From Bacteroidales bacterium (lineage in GTDB: Bacteria > Bacteroidota > Bacteroidia > Bacteroidales > F082): a stretch of DNA of 64,000 nt. Shown here one piece after another: positions 16,293-25,840 of the stretch; positions within the stretch are counted from its first letter, which is position 1, and each line of letters opens with the position of its first letter. The DNA is taken from contig JANJXG010000040.1 of NCBI GenBank assembly GCA_024709145.1, positions 22,216 through 86,215 of the forward strand. Direction: 5' to 3'. Under the pieces are notes generated by a model. It was given only the letters and a program-made list of their open reading frames with translations. It made no database searches and had not been told where the DNA came from. A program made the position numbers and the translations under genes.

Positions 16293-19187
16293 ATGAAATA
16301 CTTAGATTTTTTTAGATTCTTCCTGTTCGTTATTCTTTTCACAGTTATTTCAGGAAATCTTTCAGCACAAGAAGTTTTCAAAGGCAAGGCAGAAGCTTTT
16401 TCGAAACGAAACATCCGTCAAATGTTGGATGAAGACAGCCTATACAGAACCCTTTATCAGGAAAGTTACAAAAAACCAAATCCGGTTATTTATTCTCCGG
16501 TTATTGAAGTTAACCCTTCTGAAGTTACAGATTCAGAGATACTTACTGCCACACCTGATTACAGGCTTCAACAGAACTCCCCGATGCCCGACACCACTTT
16601 TGATGCCCTCTACGATTCCGGAAATTCTATTCCGCCAGATGTAAATGGTGCTCCCGGTCCTGATCATTTGATGGTTACGCTAAACACTGAAGTCAGAATC
16701 CAGGACCGTATAGGGACAGAAATCAACACCTTATCATTAGGACTGTTTTGGAATAGCCTACCCGGCGGTAATACCTTTGATCCTAAAATTTTATATGATT
16801 TTGAAGAGGACCGGTGGATTTTTGTTACCTGCGCAGGAAGTACGCCAGGCGATAGCAGGATATACATGGGTGTTTCAGCCAATTCCGATCCAACGGGTGA
16901 TTGGTTTTTATATTCCTACATTGCAGATCCTCAAAACGAAGTTTGGTTTGATTATCCAAGCATGGGCTTTAACGGTAAATGGATTGTGGTGTCGGGAAAT
17001 ATGTTTGGCAACGGAAATTACCGCACTGTCTACGTTTTTGATAAACAGGCGATGTATAACGGAGATGCTGAGCCACAATTTACACGTTTTTCTACCACGC
17101 AGGGATTTACGCTGGTGCCAGCCATCACTTATGATGCCGGCGAGGAAAATATTTACCTCGTTTCGGCTGCCAATGGCAATCAGGGTGGAATGGGATATAT
17201 CACTCTGTTTAAGGTTCAGGGAGCTGTGGATAACCCGCAATTCAGTCTGGTTGGCCAGATTGGCACAAATCAGCCCTGGGCTGGTGGTGTGGGAGGCAGT
17301 GGTGATTTTTTACCGCAACTTGGTTCCGATCAATTGATCAATGCTGTTGATCACCGAATGGAGAATGTGATTTTCAGGAACAACAAAATCTGGGCAGTTC
17401 ACCATGTTTTTTTGCCGGCTGACAATCCAACAAGAGCTGCAGTTCAATGGTGGAATATAAGCCCGGAAGGCAGTATCATCCAAAGGGGGCGTGTTGACGA
17501 TCCTTCCGGGACGATGTCTTATGCATTTGCGACAGTGGCAGTTAACCATTTTGAAGATATGATTATCGGACACGGTATTTTTTCTGCCAACCAATTCGCC
17601 GGAGCCGGATATTCTTATAAAGCCAATGCAGATCCTGATAACTCCATCAGAATGCCTTACCAGTATAAAGAAGGTCTTGCCCCTTATTATAAAACCTTTG
17701 GCGGAGGACGAAATCGCTGGGGCGATTACAGCGCTACCATGCTTGATCCTGTGAATAGTGTCGATTTTTGGGTCTTACAGGAATATGCTGAGCTCCCTTC
17801 AGGCGGAGATCGTTGGGGTACGTGGTGGGCCTATGTTAAAATACCATTCGCTCCTGAAGCAAATTTTGCTGCCAGCCAAACAACCATTCCACTGGGTGAA
17901 AGCATTGATTTTACTGATCTTTCTGTTGGTGTTCCTCAAAATTGGAGCTGGACTTTCGAAGGAGCAAATCCAACGAATTCGAACCTTCAGAATCCATCAG
18001 GAGTGAATTACCCTGTTGAAGGAACTTTTGATGTCAGCCTTAACGTAAACAATGATTTTGGTAGCAGTACTTTTGTTTTGGAAAACTATATTACTGTTAG
18101 TGCGAGTTTGTTGCCGGATGTAGCCTTTTCGGCTGATAAGGACATTGTATGCACCAATGAAGTTGTTACTTTTACTGATGAAACACTTTATATGCCAGTA
18201 AGTTGGGAGTGGACATTTACCCCTTCAACAGTAACATTTGTCAACGGAACGGATCAGTTTTCTCAAAATCCTCAAGTTGTTTTCAACGAAGCGGCTTCGT
18301 ACTCTGTAACTTTATCAACCAACAATTTGAATGGCAACGCTGTTGAAACAAAGTTTGATTTTGTCAAAGCAGGCGGTATGATGGTTCCTTTGGTCGAGCA
18401 GTTTAACGAGCAGGGATTTGAGTCCAATCAATGGAAACGAGTTAACCCGGATTTAAAAATGACATGGGAAATTACAGAAGTACAGGGTCTTACGGAAACA
18501 AATCAGGCTGCTTTTGTTGATTTTCTTCATTATTATGCCATTGGCGAACGCGACCGATTGGTAAGCCCGCCACTGGATTTAAGAAATTTCCAGAACATGT
18601 CACTTGGTTTTAAACATGCTTATGCACGAAGAATTCCCCAAATTGCAGACTCACTGATTGTTTTAATATCAGATAATTGCGGGCAATCCTGGACGCGACT
18701 CTTTGCTGATGCTGAGAATGGAACAGGTAATTTCGCAACACATCCGCAATCAGAAGGTTTTGTTCCGGTTGTCAGGGAAGATTGGTGTGGTGCCGGTTAT
18801 GGTGCACCATGCCAGCAACTTGATATTTCAAACTGGGCTGGTAAATCGGATGTACTCATCGCATTCGAAACCTGGAGTGGTTACGGAAATCCTTTGTATA
18901 TTACTGATATCGAAGTTAGTGCAACAGTTGGGAATAATTCGCAATTGCAGACTGGAAAGTTAATCCTTCAGCCCAATCCGGCCAAAGGGGTCGTTACCGT
19001 TCAAATGTCAGGGTTTACCAAATTAGATGAAGTTTCCGTTTATTCGACTGAAGGAAAGAGAATAATTCAACAGAAAAATTTTCTGAACGGATCGCAATTG
19101 AATATCTCATCTTTAAAGTCAGGGCTTTATCACATCGAATTGCGCCATGGTAATGAAACGATTCAGAAAAAACTTGTAGTAGAATAG
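16293..19187 (+). CDS. Secreted PKD-domain protein with T9SS type A sorting domain
   Basis: The 964-residue protein has a signal peptide (MKYLDFFRFFLFVILF..LSAQ). The N-terminal 500 residues look like a beta-propeller or similar beta fold (PPDVNGAPGPDHLMVTLN, then FDPKILYDFEEDRWIFVTC, then GRNRWGDYSATMLDP) without a recognised catalytic motif. Two PKD domains (WSWTFEGANPTNS, WEWTFTPSTV), a jelly-roll region (RDRLVSPPLDL, REDWCGAGYGAPC) and a sorting domain (LILQPNPAKGVV, then SGLYHIEL) follow in the same order as in the preceding gene. The two genes therefore look like a duplication in which the N-terminal half was exchanged. Function is unknown; extracellular binding or degradation is inferred. 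Confidence 0.88.
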   Translation: MKYLDFFRFFLFVILFTVISGNLSAQEVFKGKAEAFSKRNIRQMLDEDSLYRTLYQESYKKPNPVIYSPVIEVNPSEVTDSEILTATPDYRLQQNSPMPDTTFDALYDSGNSIPPDVNGAPGPDHLMVTLNTEVRIQDRIGTEINTLSLGLFWNSLPGGNTFDPKILYDFEEDRWIFVTCAGSTPGDSRIYMGVSANSDPTGDWFLYSYIADPQNEVWFDYPSMGFNGKWIVVSGNMFGNGNYRTVYVFDKQAMYNGDAEPQFTRFSTTQGFTLVPAITYDAGEENIYLVSAANGNQGGMGYITLFKVQGAVDNPQFSLVGQIGTNQPWAGGVGGSGDFLPQLGSDQLINAVDHRMENVIFRNNKIWAVHHVFLPADNPTRAAVQWWNISPEGSIIQRGRVDDPSGTMSYAFATVAVNHFEDMIIGHGIFSANQFAGAGYSYKANADPDNSIRMPYQYKEGLAPYYKTFGGGRNRWGDYSATMLDPVNSVDFWVLQEYAELPSGGDRWGTWWAYVKIPFAPEANFAASQTTIPLGESIDFTDLSVGVPQNWSWTFEGANPTNSNLQNPSGVNYPVEGTFDVSLNVNNDFGSSTFVLENYITVSASLLPDVAFSADKDIVCTNEVVTFTDETLYMPVSWEWTFTPSTVTFVNGTDQFSQNPQVVFNEAASYSVTLSTNNLNGNAVETKFDFVKAGGMMVPLVEQFNEQGFESNQWKRVNPDLKMTWEITEVQGLTETNQAAFVDFLHYYAIGERDRLVSPPLDLRNFQNMSLGFKHAYARRIPQIADSLIVLISDNCGQSWTRLFADAENGTGNFATHPQSEGFVPVVREDWCGAGYGAPCQQLDISNWAGKSDVLIAFETWSGYGNPLYITDIEVSATVGNNSQLQTGKLILQPNPAKGVVTVQMSGFTKLDEVSVYSTEGKRIIQQKNFLNGSQLNISSLKSGLYHIELRHGNETIQKKLVVE

Positions 19188-19213
19188 TTTTTCTTGAAGA
19201 TTGCTGATCAAGG

Positions 19214-19243
19214 GCCGGAAACTACCAATTTCCGGCTTTTTTT
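19214..19243 (+). terminator. Intrinsic terminator after the second tandem T9SS gene
   Basis: An eight-base stem, GCCGGAAA at 19214-19221 and TTTCCGGC at 19229-19236, has a seven-base loop and is followed by T7. Confidence 0.92.
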
Positions 19244-19371
19244 GTCCTAATCCTACGCATTGAATACTTATGTCGTTCTTTTTCGCTTGATAATTTAATT
19301 TACACCGGGTGCCTGATTTGCTGTTTGATCCTTTTCCTTCCTACAGATTTTAAGCAAGGGAAACGAAAAGC

Positions 19372-19403
19372 TTTGTGAATTCCCGTTAACTTTAATAATT
19401 TTG
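19372..19403 (+). promoter_or_regulatory. Predicted Bacteroidota promoter for the S9 peptidase gene
   Basis: TTTG at 19372-19375 and TAATTTTG at 19396-19403 are 20 bases apart, matching both the -33 and -7 elements of Bacteroidota primary promoters. The leader to the start at 19459 would be about 45 bases. Confidence 0.7.
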
Positions 19404-19458
19404 AGCATTCTTTTAATCGTTGGACAGTGTTCCATTTTCATTCACCTAGTCTTCATTT

Positions 19459-22242
19459 ATGAAAACAGCATTGCGACTCATTTTTCTGTTGATTTTCGCG
19501 CACCTTTTCTCCTATAAAATTCAGGCCCAGCATTGCAAGCCACTTAGTTATGATGAGTATGACCAATGGTATGATCTAACAAATCCAGTGATTTCTGAGA
19601 ATGGTAATTATGTAATGTGGGAACGAAATCCTCAGAAAGGAGATGGGTCGATAATCATTTACAGGCTTGACAACCAGCATTATGATACTATACATAGAGC
19701 ATATAGTGCCTCGTTTTTAGCTAAAGGAACAGGTCTTGTCTTCAAAATAAAACCACCTTCAGATAGTTTGCGAAGGCAGCAACTTGCTGGGATTAAAAAG
19801 GAAAAGCAATTGAAAGACTCATTGGGTGTGTGGCTCTTTACAGCAGATACTCTGATGAAATTCGCACAGGTTAAGTCCTATCACTTGCCCGGGAATGGTG
19901 ATTTATTGGGAATCTGGCATGAGGAAGGATATCATCCAAACAAGGACTCAATTCAGGATACGACCTTAAAGAAAAAGGCTTCTCGAAAAAAAGCGCTGAA
20001 AAAAGATGTAAAAATGTCAATGATCGAAATTGTAAACATCCGAAACGGTGGTGTAACAGCTTTCGATAGCATAAGTAGTTTTTCAATTTCTGAGGAAAAG
20101 GATAAAACCCTGATGGTTAAACAATTGACTGATAGCATTGATTCTGTGCAGGTTAATCGCTATTACAAGGATGGTCAAATTACCTCCGTTTTTAACGGCA
20201 GGGGCAAGGTGATACAACTTGCTATGAGTAAATTTGGTGATCAAGCCGCGTTTTTGTTTAGCCCCGACACAAGTGAACGAAAGTTGTATCAACTTGTTTA
20301 TGAGCAGGAAGGCAAAAGTACAAGAACTTTGGTTGATACTTTGTCAACATGGCTTGGTGGAAAATTGACTGTAAGTCAGCATCAGGCCGTTCAGTTTTCG
20401 GAAGATGGTACTGCGATTTATTTTGGAGTTAGCCTTAAGCCCGAACCAAGGAAAAAAGATAGTTTGACGGAAGATGAAAAAGTAAGCCTCGATATCTGGA
20501 ATTGGAAAGATGGCCGTATTCAGTCTCAACAACTCAAAGAACTTGAAAAAGATCAGAAATCTTCCTTCAGAGCTGTTTATTATCCCCGCAAAGACCTTGT
20601 GTTTCAATTGGCTGACGATAGCGTTCCTGAACTGCGACTTGAATTAAAACTTCATCAATCAAAAATATTAGGATTCAATTATTTACCTTATCAGCACCTT
20701 TCCAGCTGGGAGCAATCAAGGTATGCCGATGTCTACCTGATTGACAGAGAACGAAATACAAGAAAGATTCTGCTAGAAAAACATTCCTCCCTGCTGTTTC
20801 TTTCGCCGGAGGGCGGATTTTTACTGTATTATCATCAAAATGACAGCTCGTGGTATTGTATCAATACTGAAAATTACGAACGTAAACGACTGACCTGGAA
20901 CACGACGGATATTTTTTATCAGGACGACAACGATGTTCCGAACGAAGCCTCTGCTTATGGTTTTGCCGGCTGGAAAAACGATAACGAAGCAATTGTATAC
21001 AGCAAGCGGCATTTGTGGTTATTGAATCTTAAGGAAGGTGGTGTCGCAAAACCTCTAACAAAAGATTCGGAGCTGGATCTGGTCTATCGGTTTATCCGAC
21101 TTGACAAAGATGCTGAGTTGCTGCCAGCTGAAATGTACCTTTCCACATATAACAGAACAACAAAGGCTTCCGGATTCGCAAAACTCAGCCTGAAAACCGG
21201 AAACACCAGGATTTTGGAATCGGGTTTTGGTTGGCATTCCGGATTGGCAAAAGCAAAAGAAGCCGAAGTTTTTATTTTTCGAAAGGAAAGTTTTGAATTG
21301 TATCCTGATTTGTATGTTACACTCAATGAGTGGGAAAAGAAAGATAAAATCAGCCATACCAATCCTCAGCAAAAAGATTTTTGCTGGGGTAGTGTCGAAC
21401 TTGTCAGCTGGAGATCATTCAACGGTGACAGTTTGCAAGGATTACTTTACTATCCTGCAACATTTACAGCTGATAGCAGTTATCCGATGATAGTGTATTT
21501 CTATGAAACTCATAGTGATAATCTTTTCCGGCATTTTGGTCCGCGGCCATCAAGGTCAACAATTAACATTGCGGATTATACGAGCAGGGGATATTTTGTT
21601 TTCACACCTGATATTCGTTACAGAGCTCCTTTGCCCGGACAAAGTTCCTACGATGCCATCTTGAGTGGAACGCAAAGCATGCTTGAACGGGTTCCTCAAA
21701 TTGATCAACACCGGATGGGATTACAGGGACAAAGCTGGGGAGGCTATCAAACTGCCTGGCTTGTTACACGTACAAATCTTTTTAAAGCCGCAATGGCCGG
21801 AGCACCTGTAAGCAACATGACCAGCGCCTATGGTGGTATACGTTGGGAAAGTGGAATGGTCAGGTCTTTTCAGTATGAAGAAGGTCAAAGTCGCATCGGT
21901 GCCAGTTTGTGGGAGAATCAACAGGCCTATATTGAAAACTCGCCACTTTTTTATGCTGACAGGGTTGAGACTCCTTTATTGATGATGTCCAACGATCAGG
22001 ATGGTGCTGTTCCGTGGTATCAAGGTATCGAGTTTTACAATGCCTTGCGCAGGTTGGGTAAGCCGGTCTGGATGCTTGTTTATAACAATGCGCCCCATAA
22101 TCTGATCAGAAGAGCTGATTCAATGGATCTTACGATGCGAATGCAACAGTTTTTCGATCATTACCTCAAAGGCTACCCCATGCCACCCTGGATGTCGAAA
22201 GGGATACCGGCTGTTAGAAAAGGCAAGGATTTTGGCTTCTGA
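19459..22242 (+). CDS. S9 family prolyl oligopeptidase-like serine peptidase, exported
   Basis: The 927-residue protein has a signal peptide (MKTALRLIFLLIFAHLFSYKIQAQ), a long N-terminal beta-propeller region and a C-terminal alpha/beta-hydrolase domain. The catalytic triad is visible as Ser759 in GQSWGGYQ, Asp848 in QDGAVPWYQG and His880 in NAPHNLIRR. Enzymes of this family cut dipeptides or oligopeptides, often after Pro or Ala, in the periplasm. The propeller contains a Lys-rich insert near residue 175 (KKKASRKKALKKD). The length is greater than that of typical DPP IV-like enzymes (about 720), mostly from the propeller. It appears to be a single-gene transcript. Confidence 0.94.
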   Translation: MKTALRLIFLLIFAHLFSYKIQAQHCKPLSYDEYDQWYDLTNPVISENGNYVMWERNPQKGDGSIIIYRLDNQHYDTIHRAYSASFLAKGTGLVFKIKPPSDSLRRQQLAGIKKEKQLKDSLGVWLFTADTLMKFAQVKSYHLPGNGDLLGIWHEEGYHPNKDSIQDTTLKKKASRKKALKKDVKMSMIEIVNIRNGGVTAFDSISSFSISEEKDKTLMVKQLTDSIDSVQVNRYYKDGQITSVFNGRGKVIQLAMSKFGDQAAFLFSPDTSERKLYQLVYEQEGKSTRTLVDTLSTWLGGKLTVSQHQAVQFSEDGTAIYFGVSLKPEPRKKDSLTEDEKVSLDIWNWKDGRIQSQQLKELEKDQKSSFRAVYYPRKDLVFQLADDSVPELRLELKLHQSKILGFNYLPYQHLSSWEQSRYADVYLIDRERNTRKILLEKHSSLLFLSPEGGFLLYYHQNDSSWYCINTENYERKRLTWNTTDIFYQDDNDVPNEASAYGFAGWKNDNEAIVYSKRHLWLLNLKEGGVAKPLTKDSELDLVYRFIRLDKDAELLPAEMYLSTYNRTTKASGFAKLSLKTGNTRILESGFGWHSGLAKAKEAEVFIFRKESFELYPDLYVTLNEWEKKDKISHTNPQQKDFCWGSVELVSWRSFNGDSLQGLLYYPATFTADSSYPMIVYFYETHSDNLFRHFGPRPSRSTINIADYTSRGYFVFTPDIRYRAPLPGQSSYDAILSGTQSMLERVPQIDQHRMGLQGQSWGGYQTAWLVTRTNLFKAAMAGAPVSNMTSAYGGIRWESGMVRSFQYEEGQSRIGASLWENQQAYIENSPLFYADRVETPLLMMSNDQDGAVPWYQGIEFYNALRRLGKPVWMLVYNNAPHNLIRRADSMDLTMRMQQFFDHYLKGYPMPPWMSKGIPAVRKGKDFGF

Positions 22243-22255
22243 CCCATTTGATTTG

Positions 22256-22289
22256 TTTGTCACAATGCAAGAGAATAACACTATCTTTG
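22256..22289 (+). promoter_or_regulatory. Predicted promoter for the DEAD-box helicase gene
   Basis: TATCTTTG at 22282-22289 is an exact -7 box, with TTTG at 22256-22259 22 bases upstream. The leader to the TTG start at 22309 would be about 16 bases, which supports that unusual start codon. Confidence 0.6.
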
Positions 22290-22308
22290 TGTTCTAAAAA
22301 CTTATTCA

Positions 22309-23544
22309 TTGACTTTCAACGATTTTAATTTAGCCGATCCTGTGATGGAAGGCATCGAAGCGATGGGTTATGAGAAGCCCAGCCCTATTCAGGAGGCTGC
22401 GATACCTATCATTCTTGGCGGCCATGATTTAATTGCCTGTGCCCAAACAGGCACTGGTAAAACAGCTGCTTTTCTTTTGCCACTGATTCATCGTTTATTA
22501 GGCGACCATGAAGCAGACGACAGTATTCAAGCTCTTGTCATTGCACCCACGCGAGAACTTGCTATTCAGATCGACCAGCAGCTCGAAGGATTTTCTTATT
22601 TTGCCAATACGAGCTCAATTGCCGTGTATGGCGGAGGAACAGGGGCAGGTTTTGATCAGGAGAAAAAAGCATTGCAACGTGGAGCACAGGTAATTGTAGC
22701 AACGCCCGGAAGGCTGATTTCCCACCTCAACCTGGGTTATGTTGATTTCTCAAACCTGAAATATCTGATCCTTGATGAAGCCGACCGCATGCTTGATATG
22801 GGATTTCTGCCCGATATCTTAAAAATATTGAGTCACTTACCTGTCAAAAGGCAAACTCTGCTTTTCTCGGCAACCATGCCGGAAGGGATCAGACGTTTGA
22901 CCGATAGAATCTTAATTGCACCAAAACAGGTAAATCTGGCTGTTTCAAAACCAGCCGAGAATGTTTTGCAGGCTGCCTATCTGGTTTATGACCAGCAGAA
23001 AATTGCCCTGATCGAAAGCCTGATCGAAGGAAAAGACCTGCCGCTTGTACTCATTTTTGCCTCAACAAAAGCCGGTGTAAAAGAAGTTGAATCCATTCTC
23101 AAACGTAAAAAATTTAACGTAAGCGCCATACATTCCGACCTTGAACAAGAGCAACGATCTGATGTGATGAACCGTTTCCGAAGCAGAGAACTTCAGATTC
23201 TGGTTGCAACTGATATCGTTTCAAGAGGTATTGATGTGGATGATATCAGTTTGGTAATCAATTACAATGTGCCAGGTGATGCCGAGGATTATGTTCACCG
23301 CGTCGGTAGAACAGCACGAGCAGAAAAAAGTGGTGTAGCCCTCACTTTCATTAACGAAAAAGAGATGGGAAAGTTTAAGCGAATTGAAGCTTTTTTGGGA
23401 TCAACAATCCGAAAACTCCTTCTGCCTGTTCACATTGGTGAAGGCCCGTCAATTGAATCCTATGAAAGATCAGGGAATTTTAGAAAAAATTTCATCGGTA
23501 ACTCACGGGGAAAGGGAGGCCAAAGGCGTAACAACAATAGGTAG
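22309..23544 (+). CDS. DEAD-box ATP-dependent RNA helicase, RhlE type
   Basis: All helicase motifs are present in order: the Q motif (PSPIQEAAIP), AQTGTGKT, PTRELA, DEAD, SAT, and HRVGRTAR near the end of the second RecA domain. The short basic tail (SRGKGGQRRNNNR) is typical of RhlE proteins, which unwind RNA during ribosome assembly, cold adaptation and decay. The start appears to be TTG, since the family begins with F..F.L and no in-frame ATG precedes it. The stop lies 8 bases from that of the convergent inositol-phosphatase gene. Confidence 0.94.
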   Translation: MTFNDFNLADPVMEGIEAMGYEKPSPIQEAAIPIILGGHDLIACAQTGTGKTAAFLLPLIHRLLGDHEADDSIQALVIAPTRELAIQIDQQLEGFSYFANTSSIAVYGGGTGAGFDQEKKALQRGAQVIVATPGRLISHLNLGYVDFSNLKYLILDEADRMLDMGFLPDILKILSHLPVKRQTLLFSATMPEGIRRLTDRILIAPKQVNLAVSKPAENVLQAAYLVYDQQKIALIESLIEGKDLPLVLIFASTKAGVKEVESILKRKKFNVSAIHSDLEQEQRSDVMNRFRSRELQILVATDIVSRGIDVDDISLVINYNVPGDAEDYVHRVGRTARAEKSGVALTFINEKEMGKFKRIEAFLGSTIRKLLLPVHIGEGPSIESYERSGNFRKNFIGNSRGKGGQRRNNNR

Positions 23545-23552
23545 ATACCAGG

Positions 23553-24362
23553 CTATTCTTCAACCGGAAAGACTTTAAAATATTTCTTTGTTTTATCAAG
23601 CATCTCATTGTGAACGAGTGAGTTGCTCGCTATGATATCTTTACCGAATATTCCATCCGGCTCGCCATTGAAGTCAGTGATTTTTCCACCGGCTCTCTCG
23701 ACAATTAATGTTCCCGCTGCAACATCCCAGGGATGAAGGCCATACTCATAGAAAAGTTCAAACCTTCCACAGGCAACATAAGCCAAATCCAGTGCTGCTG
23801 AACCAAGCCTCCGTATGCCACGTGTTTGCCGCATTAATTCATTAAAAAGTTGGAGGTAGGAAGTCATCCGGCTAAAATCATTGTAAGGAAAGCCAGTGGC
23901 CAAAAGGCTCTGATTCAACCACTTTGCTTTACTGACATGAATAACTTTCCCGTTACAAAAAGCCAGACCGTCTTTCCAGGCATAAAAACACTCTTTGCTG
24001 TTAACTTCCAGTACAACGGCTGAAACGATGTTGCCATCCTCCATCAATGCGATACTGATACTGAAGAGGGGCAAACCGTGAACAAAATTGGTTGTGCCGT
24101 CCAATGGATCAATAATCCAGTTCAGATTTCCTTTTAATGATGTCCCGCTTTCCTCAGCAATGAAACCGGCATCAGGTAACAATTTTGACAATCCATTGAT
24201 AATCAATTTCTCAGATTGTTTATCAACATAGGATACCATATCATGAAGACCTTTCTCCTCGATATCATGAACCTCAAGTCTGCCTTTGTTTTTCCTGATA
24301 AATGCAGCAGCTTTCTGCGCAATTTCCACAACAGATAGTGTGATTTGTTCGTATGACAGCAT
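23553..24362 (-). CDS. Inositol monophosphatase family protein
   Basis: The start at 24362 (MLSYEQITLS) matches the family; the longer open frame upstream overlaps the transporter gene and is not expected to be translated. The 269 residues contain the metal and phosphate motifs EESG, DPLDGTTNFVHGLP and WDVAAGTLIVERAGG. Family members hydrolyse inositol-1-phosphate, and some act on other sugar phosphates or 3'-phosphoadenosine phosphate. E. coli SuhB also binds the transcription machinery; whether this one does cannot be told. It begins 2 bases after the EamA stop, so the two are co-transcribed. Confidence 0.93.
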   Translation of the reverse strand: MLSYEQITLSVVEIAQKAAAFIRKNKGRLEVHDIEEKGLHDMVSYVDKQSEKLIINGLSKLLPDAGFIAEESGTSLKGNLNWIIDPLDGTTNFVHGLPLFSISIALMEDGNIVSAVVLEVNSKECFYAWKDGLAFCNGKVIHVSKAKWLNQSLLATGFPYNDFSRMTSYLQLFNELMRQTRGIRRLGSAALDLAYVACGRFELFYEYGLHPWDVAAGTLIVERAGGKITDFNGEPDGIFGKDIIASNSLVHNEMLDKTKKYFKVFPVEE

Positions 24363-24364
24363 GA

Positions 24365-25267
24365 TTATTTTTTTAAAACCAAGCGCCGGACATCCGGGCC
24401 AAATTGTTGAAGTAAGATTCCTGAAACGATCAGGATCAATCCCAGAACGGTACTGGGTAGAATGGGTTCGCCAACGAAAAGCCGTATAAAAAAGAGCGCA
24501 ATAAAGGGCGATAAAAAAATCAAGTTGCTGACTCTTGCTGTGTTGGCTGCTTTTTTGAGTGCCAGAAGCCAAAAAACAAATGTAATCCCCATTTCGAATA
24601 AACCAATGTACCCGGCTCCAATCAGTGCTTTGCTTCCGGGTAGTTTAATTCCGGATGTAATTAACAGATAAAGTGTTATATAGGCACCTCCAAAAACCAT
24701 ATTCATGAAAATTTTTACCAAAGCCTCTCTTTTATCTTTCAGGTTGATTATCCAGTAGAGCGCCCACAAAAAGGCACTGCCCACTGCCAACGTTACGCCG
24801 TACGCATTGCTAAATTCCAATGAAAAAACCTGACCCTTTGTGCTGATAACCCAGAGACCGGCAAAACTTGTCAGGATTGCCGTAAATCCAATAATTCCAA
24901 TGCGTTGACCCAGTAGTGGCACAGACAATATGACCAAAATCACCGGCCAGCTGTAGTTAAGTACTCCGGCTTCCTGAGCCTGAAGCAATTCATAAGCTTT
25001 AAATAACACGAGGTAGTAGGCAAAGGGATTCAGGAAACCCAGGATGGCAGATAGCAGGATTTCTTTTTTTGACTGCGCGAGAACTTTTTGGTATCCGGTT
25101 AAAATCAAAACAAGAAAACCAAGAGCAAACACTGCAAACAATGAAGACCAGAATAAAAGCTGGTCGAAAGCAATGTGGTTAAGTGTTAGCTTAAAAGCTG
25201 AGCTCATTGTCGACCAGAAAGCCACAGCCAGCAATGCGAAAAATATAGATTGATGTGATTTTTTCAT
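24365..25267 (-). CDS. EamA/DMT-family membrane transporter
   Basis: The 300-residue protein has about ten hydrophobic helices arranged as two EamA repeats (residues 8-135 and 150-290), as in drug/metabolite exporters of the RhaT/YdcZ class. The substrate cannot be predicted. It precedes the inositol-phosphatase gene by 2 bases. A TATTTTTG box at 25272-25279 on the minus strand would give almost no leader, so promoter use is uncertain. Confidence 0.9.
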   Translation of the reverse strand: MKKSHQSIFFALLAVAFWSTMSSAFKLTLNHIAFDQLLFWSSLFAVFALGFLVLILTGYQKVLAQSKKEILLSAILGFLNPFAYYLVLFKAYELLQAQEAGVLNYSWPVILVILSVPLLGQRIGIIGFTAILTSFAGLWVISTKGQVFSLEFSNAYGVTLAVGSAFLWALYWIINLKDKREALVKIFMNMVFGGAYITLYLLITSGIKLPGSKALIGAGYIGLFEMGITFVFWLLALKKAANTARVSNLIFLSPFIALFFIRLFVGEPILPSTVLGLILIVSGILLQQFGPDVRRLVLKK

Positions 25268-25329
25268 CCGGCAAAAATAAGCTTTTAACCAGGTAAATTT
25301 TCCGGTTTAATGCATGGATTAAGAATACC

Positions 25330-25782
25330 TTACTCTTTATGTTTTGTATCAATCATAATGGTAACTGGGCCATCATTGATGAGCTTTATTTTCATCATGG
25401 CCCCAAAGGAGCCGGTTTTAATCTTTGTAGGTATTAGCTCTTGCAGTTTTTCGACAAATAAATGATAGAGTAGAACAGCTTTTTCGGGCCTGGCTGCCCG
25501 GATATAACTGGGTCTGTTCCCTTTTTTTGTGGAAGCGTGCAAGGTAAACTGGCTTACTATGAGCACTTCACCTTTTGTTTCCTGCACATCAAGGTTCATG
25601 ATGCCATTGTGATCAGAAAAAATTCTTAATCTGGCAATTTTTCCACAAAGCCAAGCTATATCATCTTCATTATCAGCCTCTTCGATACCAAGGAATATCA
25701 ACATTCCCTTGCCTGTTTCAGCAAAAATTTCATGATTGACTGAAACAGAAGCTGAATCTGTTCGTTGGATAACAGCACGCAT
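25330..25782 (-). CDS. dtd: D-aminoacyl-tRNA deacylase
   Basis: Dtd removes D-amino acids (and Gly mischarged on tRNA-Ala) from tRNA. The 150-residue length and both family motifs are present: SQFTLHA in the middle and NDGPVTI (the Gly-cisPro motif) near the C-terminus. It is divergent from pdxJ, with 58 bases between the start codons. Confidence 0.95.
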   Translation of the reverse strand: MRAVIQRTDSASVSVNHEIFAETGKGMLIFLGIEEADNEDDIAWLCGKIARLRIFSDHNGIMNLDVQETKGEVLIVSQFTLHASTKKGNRPSYIRAARPEKAVLLYHLFVEKLQELIPTKIKTGSFGAMMKIKLINDGPVTIMIDTKHKE

Positions 25783-25817
25783 ACTTAGTTAATCGGTTTA
25801 ATACGGCTGCAATTTAG

Positions 25818-25825
25818 TACTTTTG
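25818..25825 (+). promoter_or_regulatory. Predicted -7 box for pdxJ-trmO
   Basis: TACTTTTG matches TAnnTTTG and lies 15 bases before the ATG at 25841. The short leader supports the 25841 start over the in-frame upstream start at 25823. Confidence 0.55.
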
Positions 25826-25840
25826 CTGCAAATTACGAAT

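Noticed and set aside
16777..17337. A 186-codon open frame overlapping the second tandem T9SS gene
   Set aside because: It lies in another frame of a gene with a clear domain order and has no family features of its own.
24363..24572. Upstream extension of the inositol-phosphatase frame by 70 codons
   Set aside because: It overlaps the EamA transporter coding region on the same strand, and the family starts at the ATG ending at 24362.
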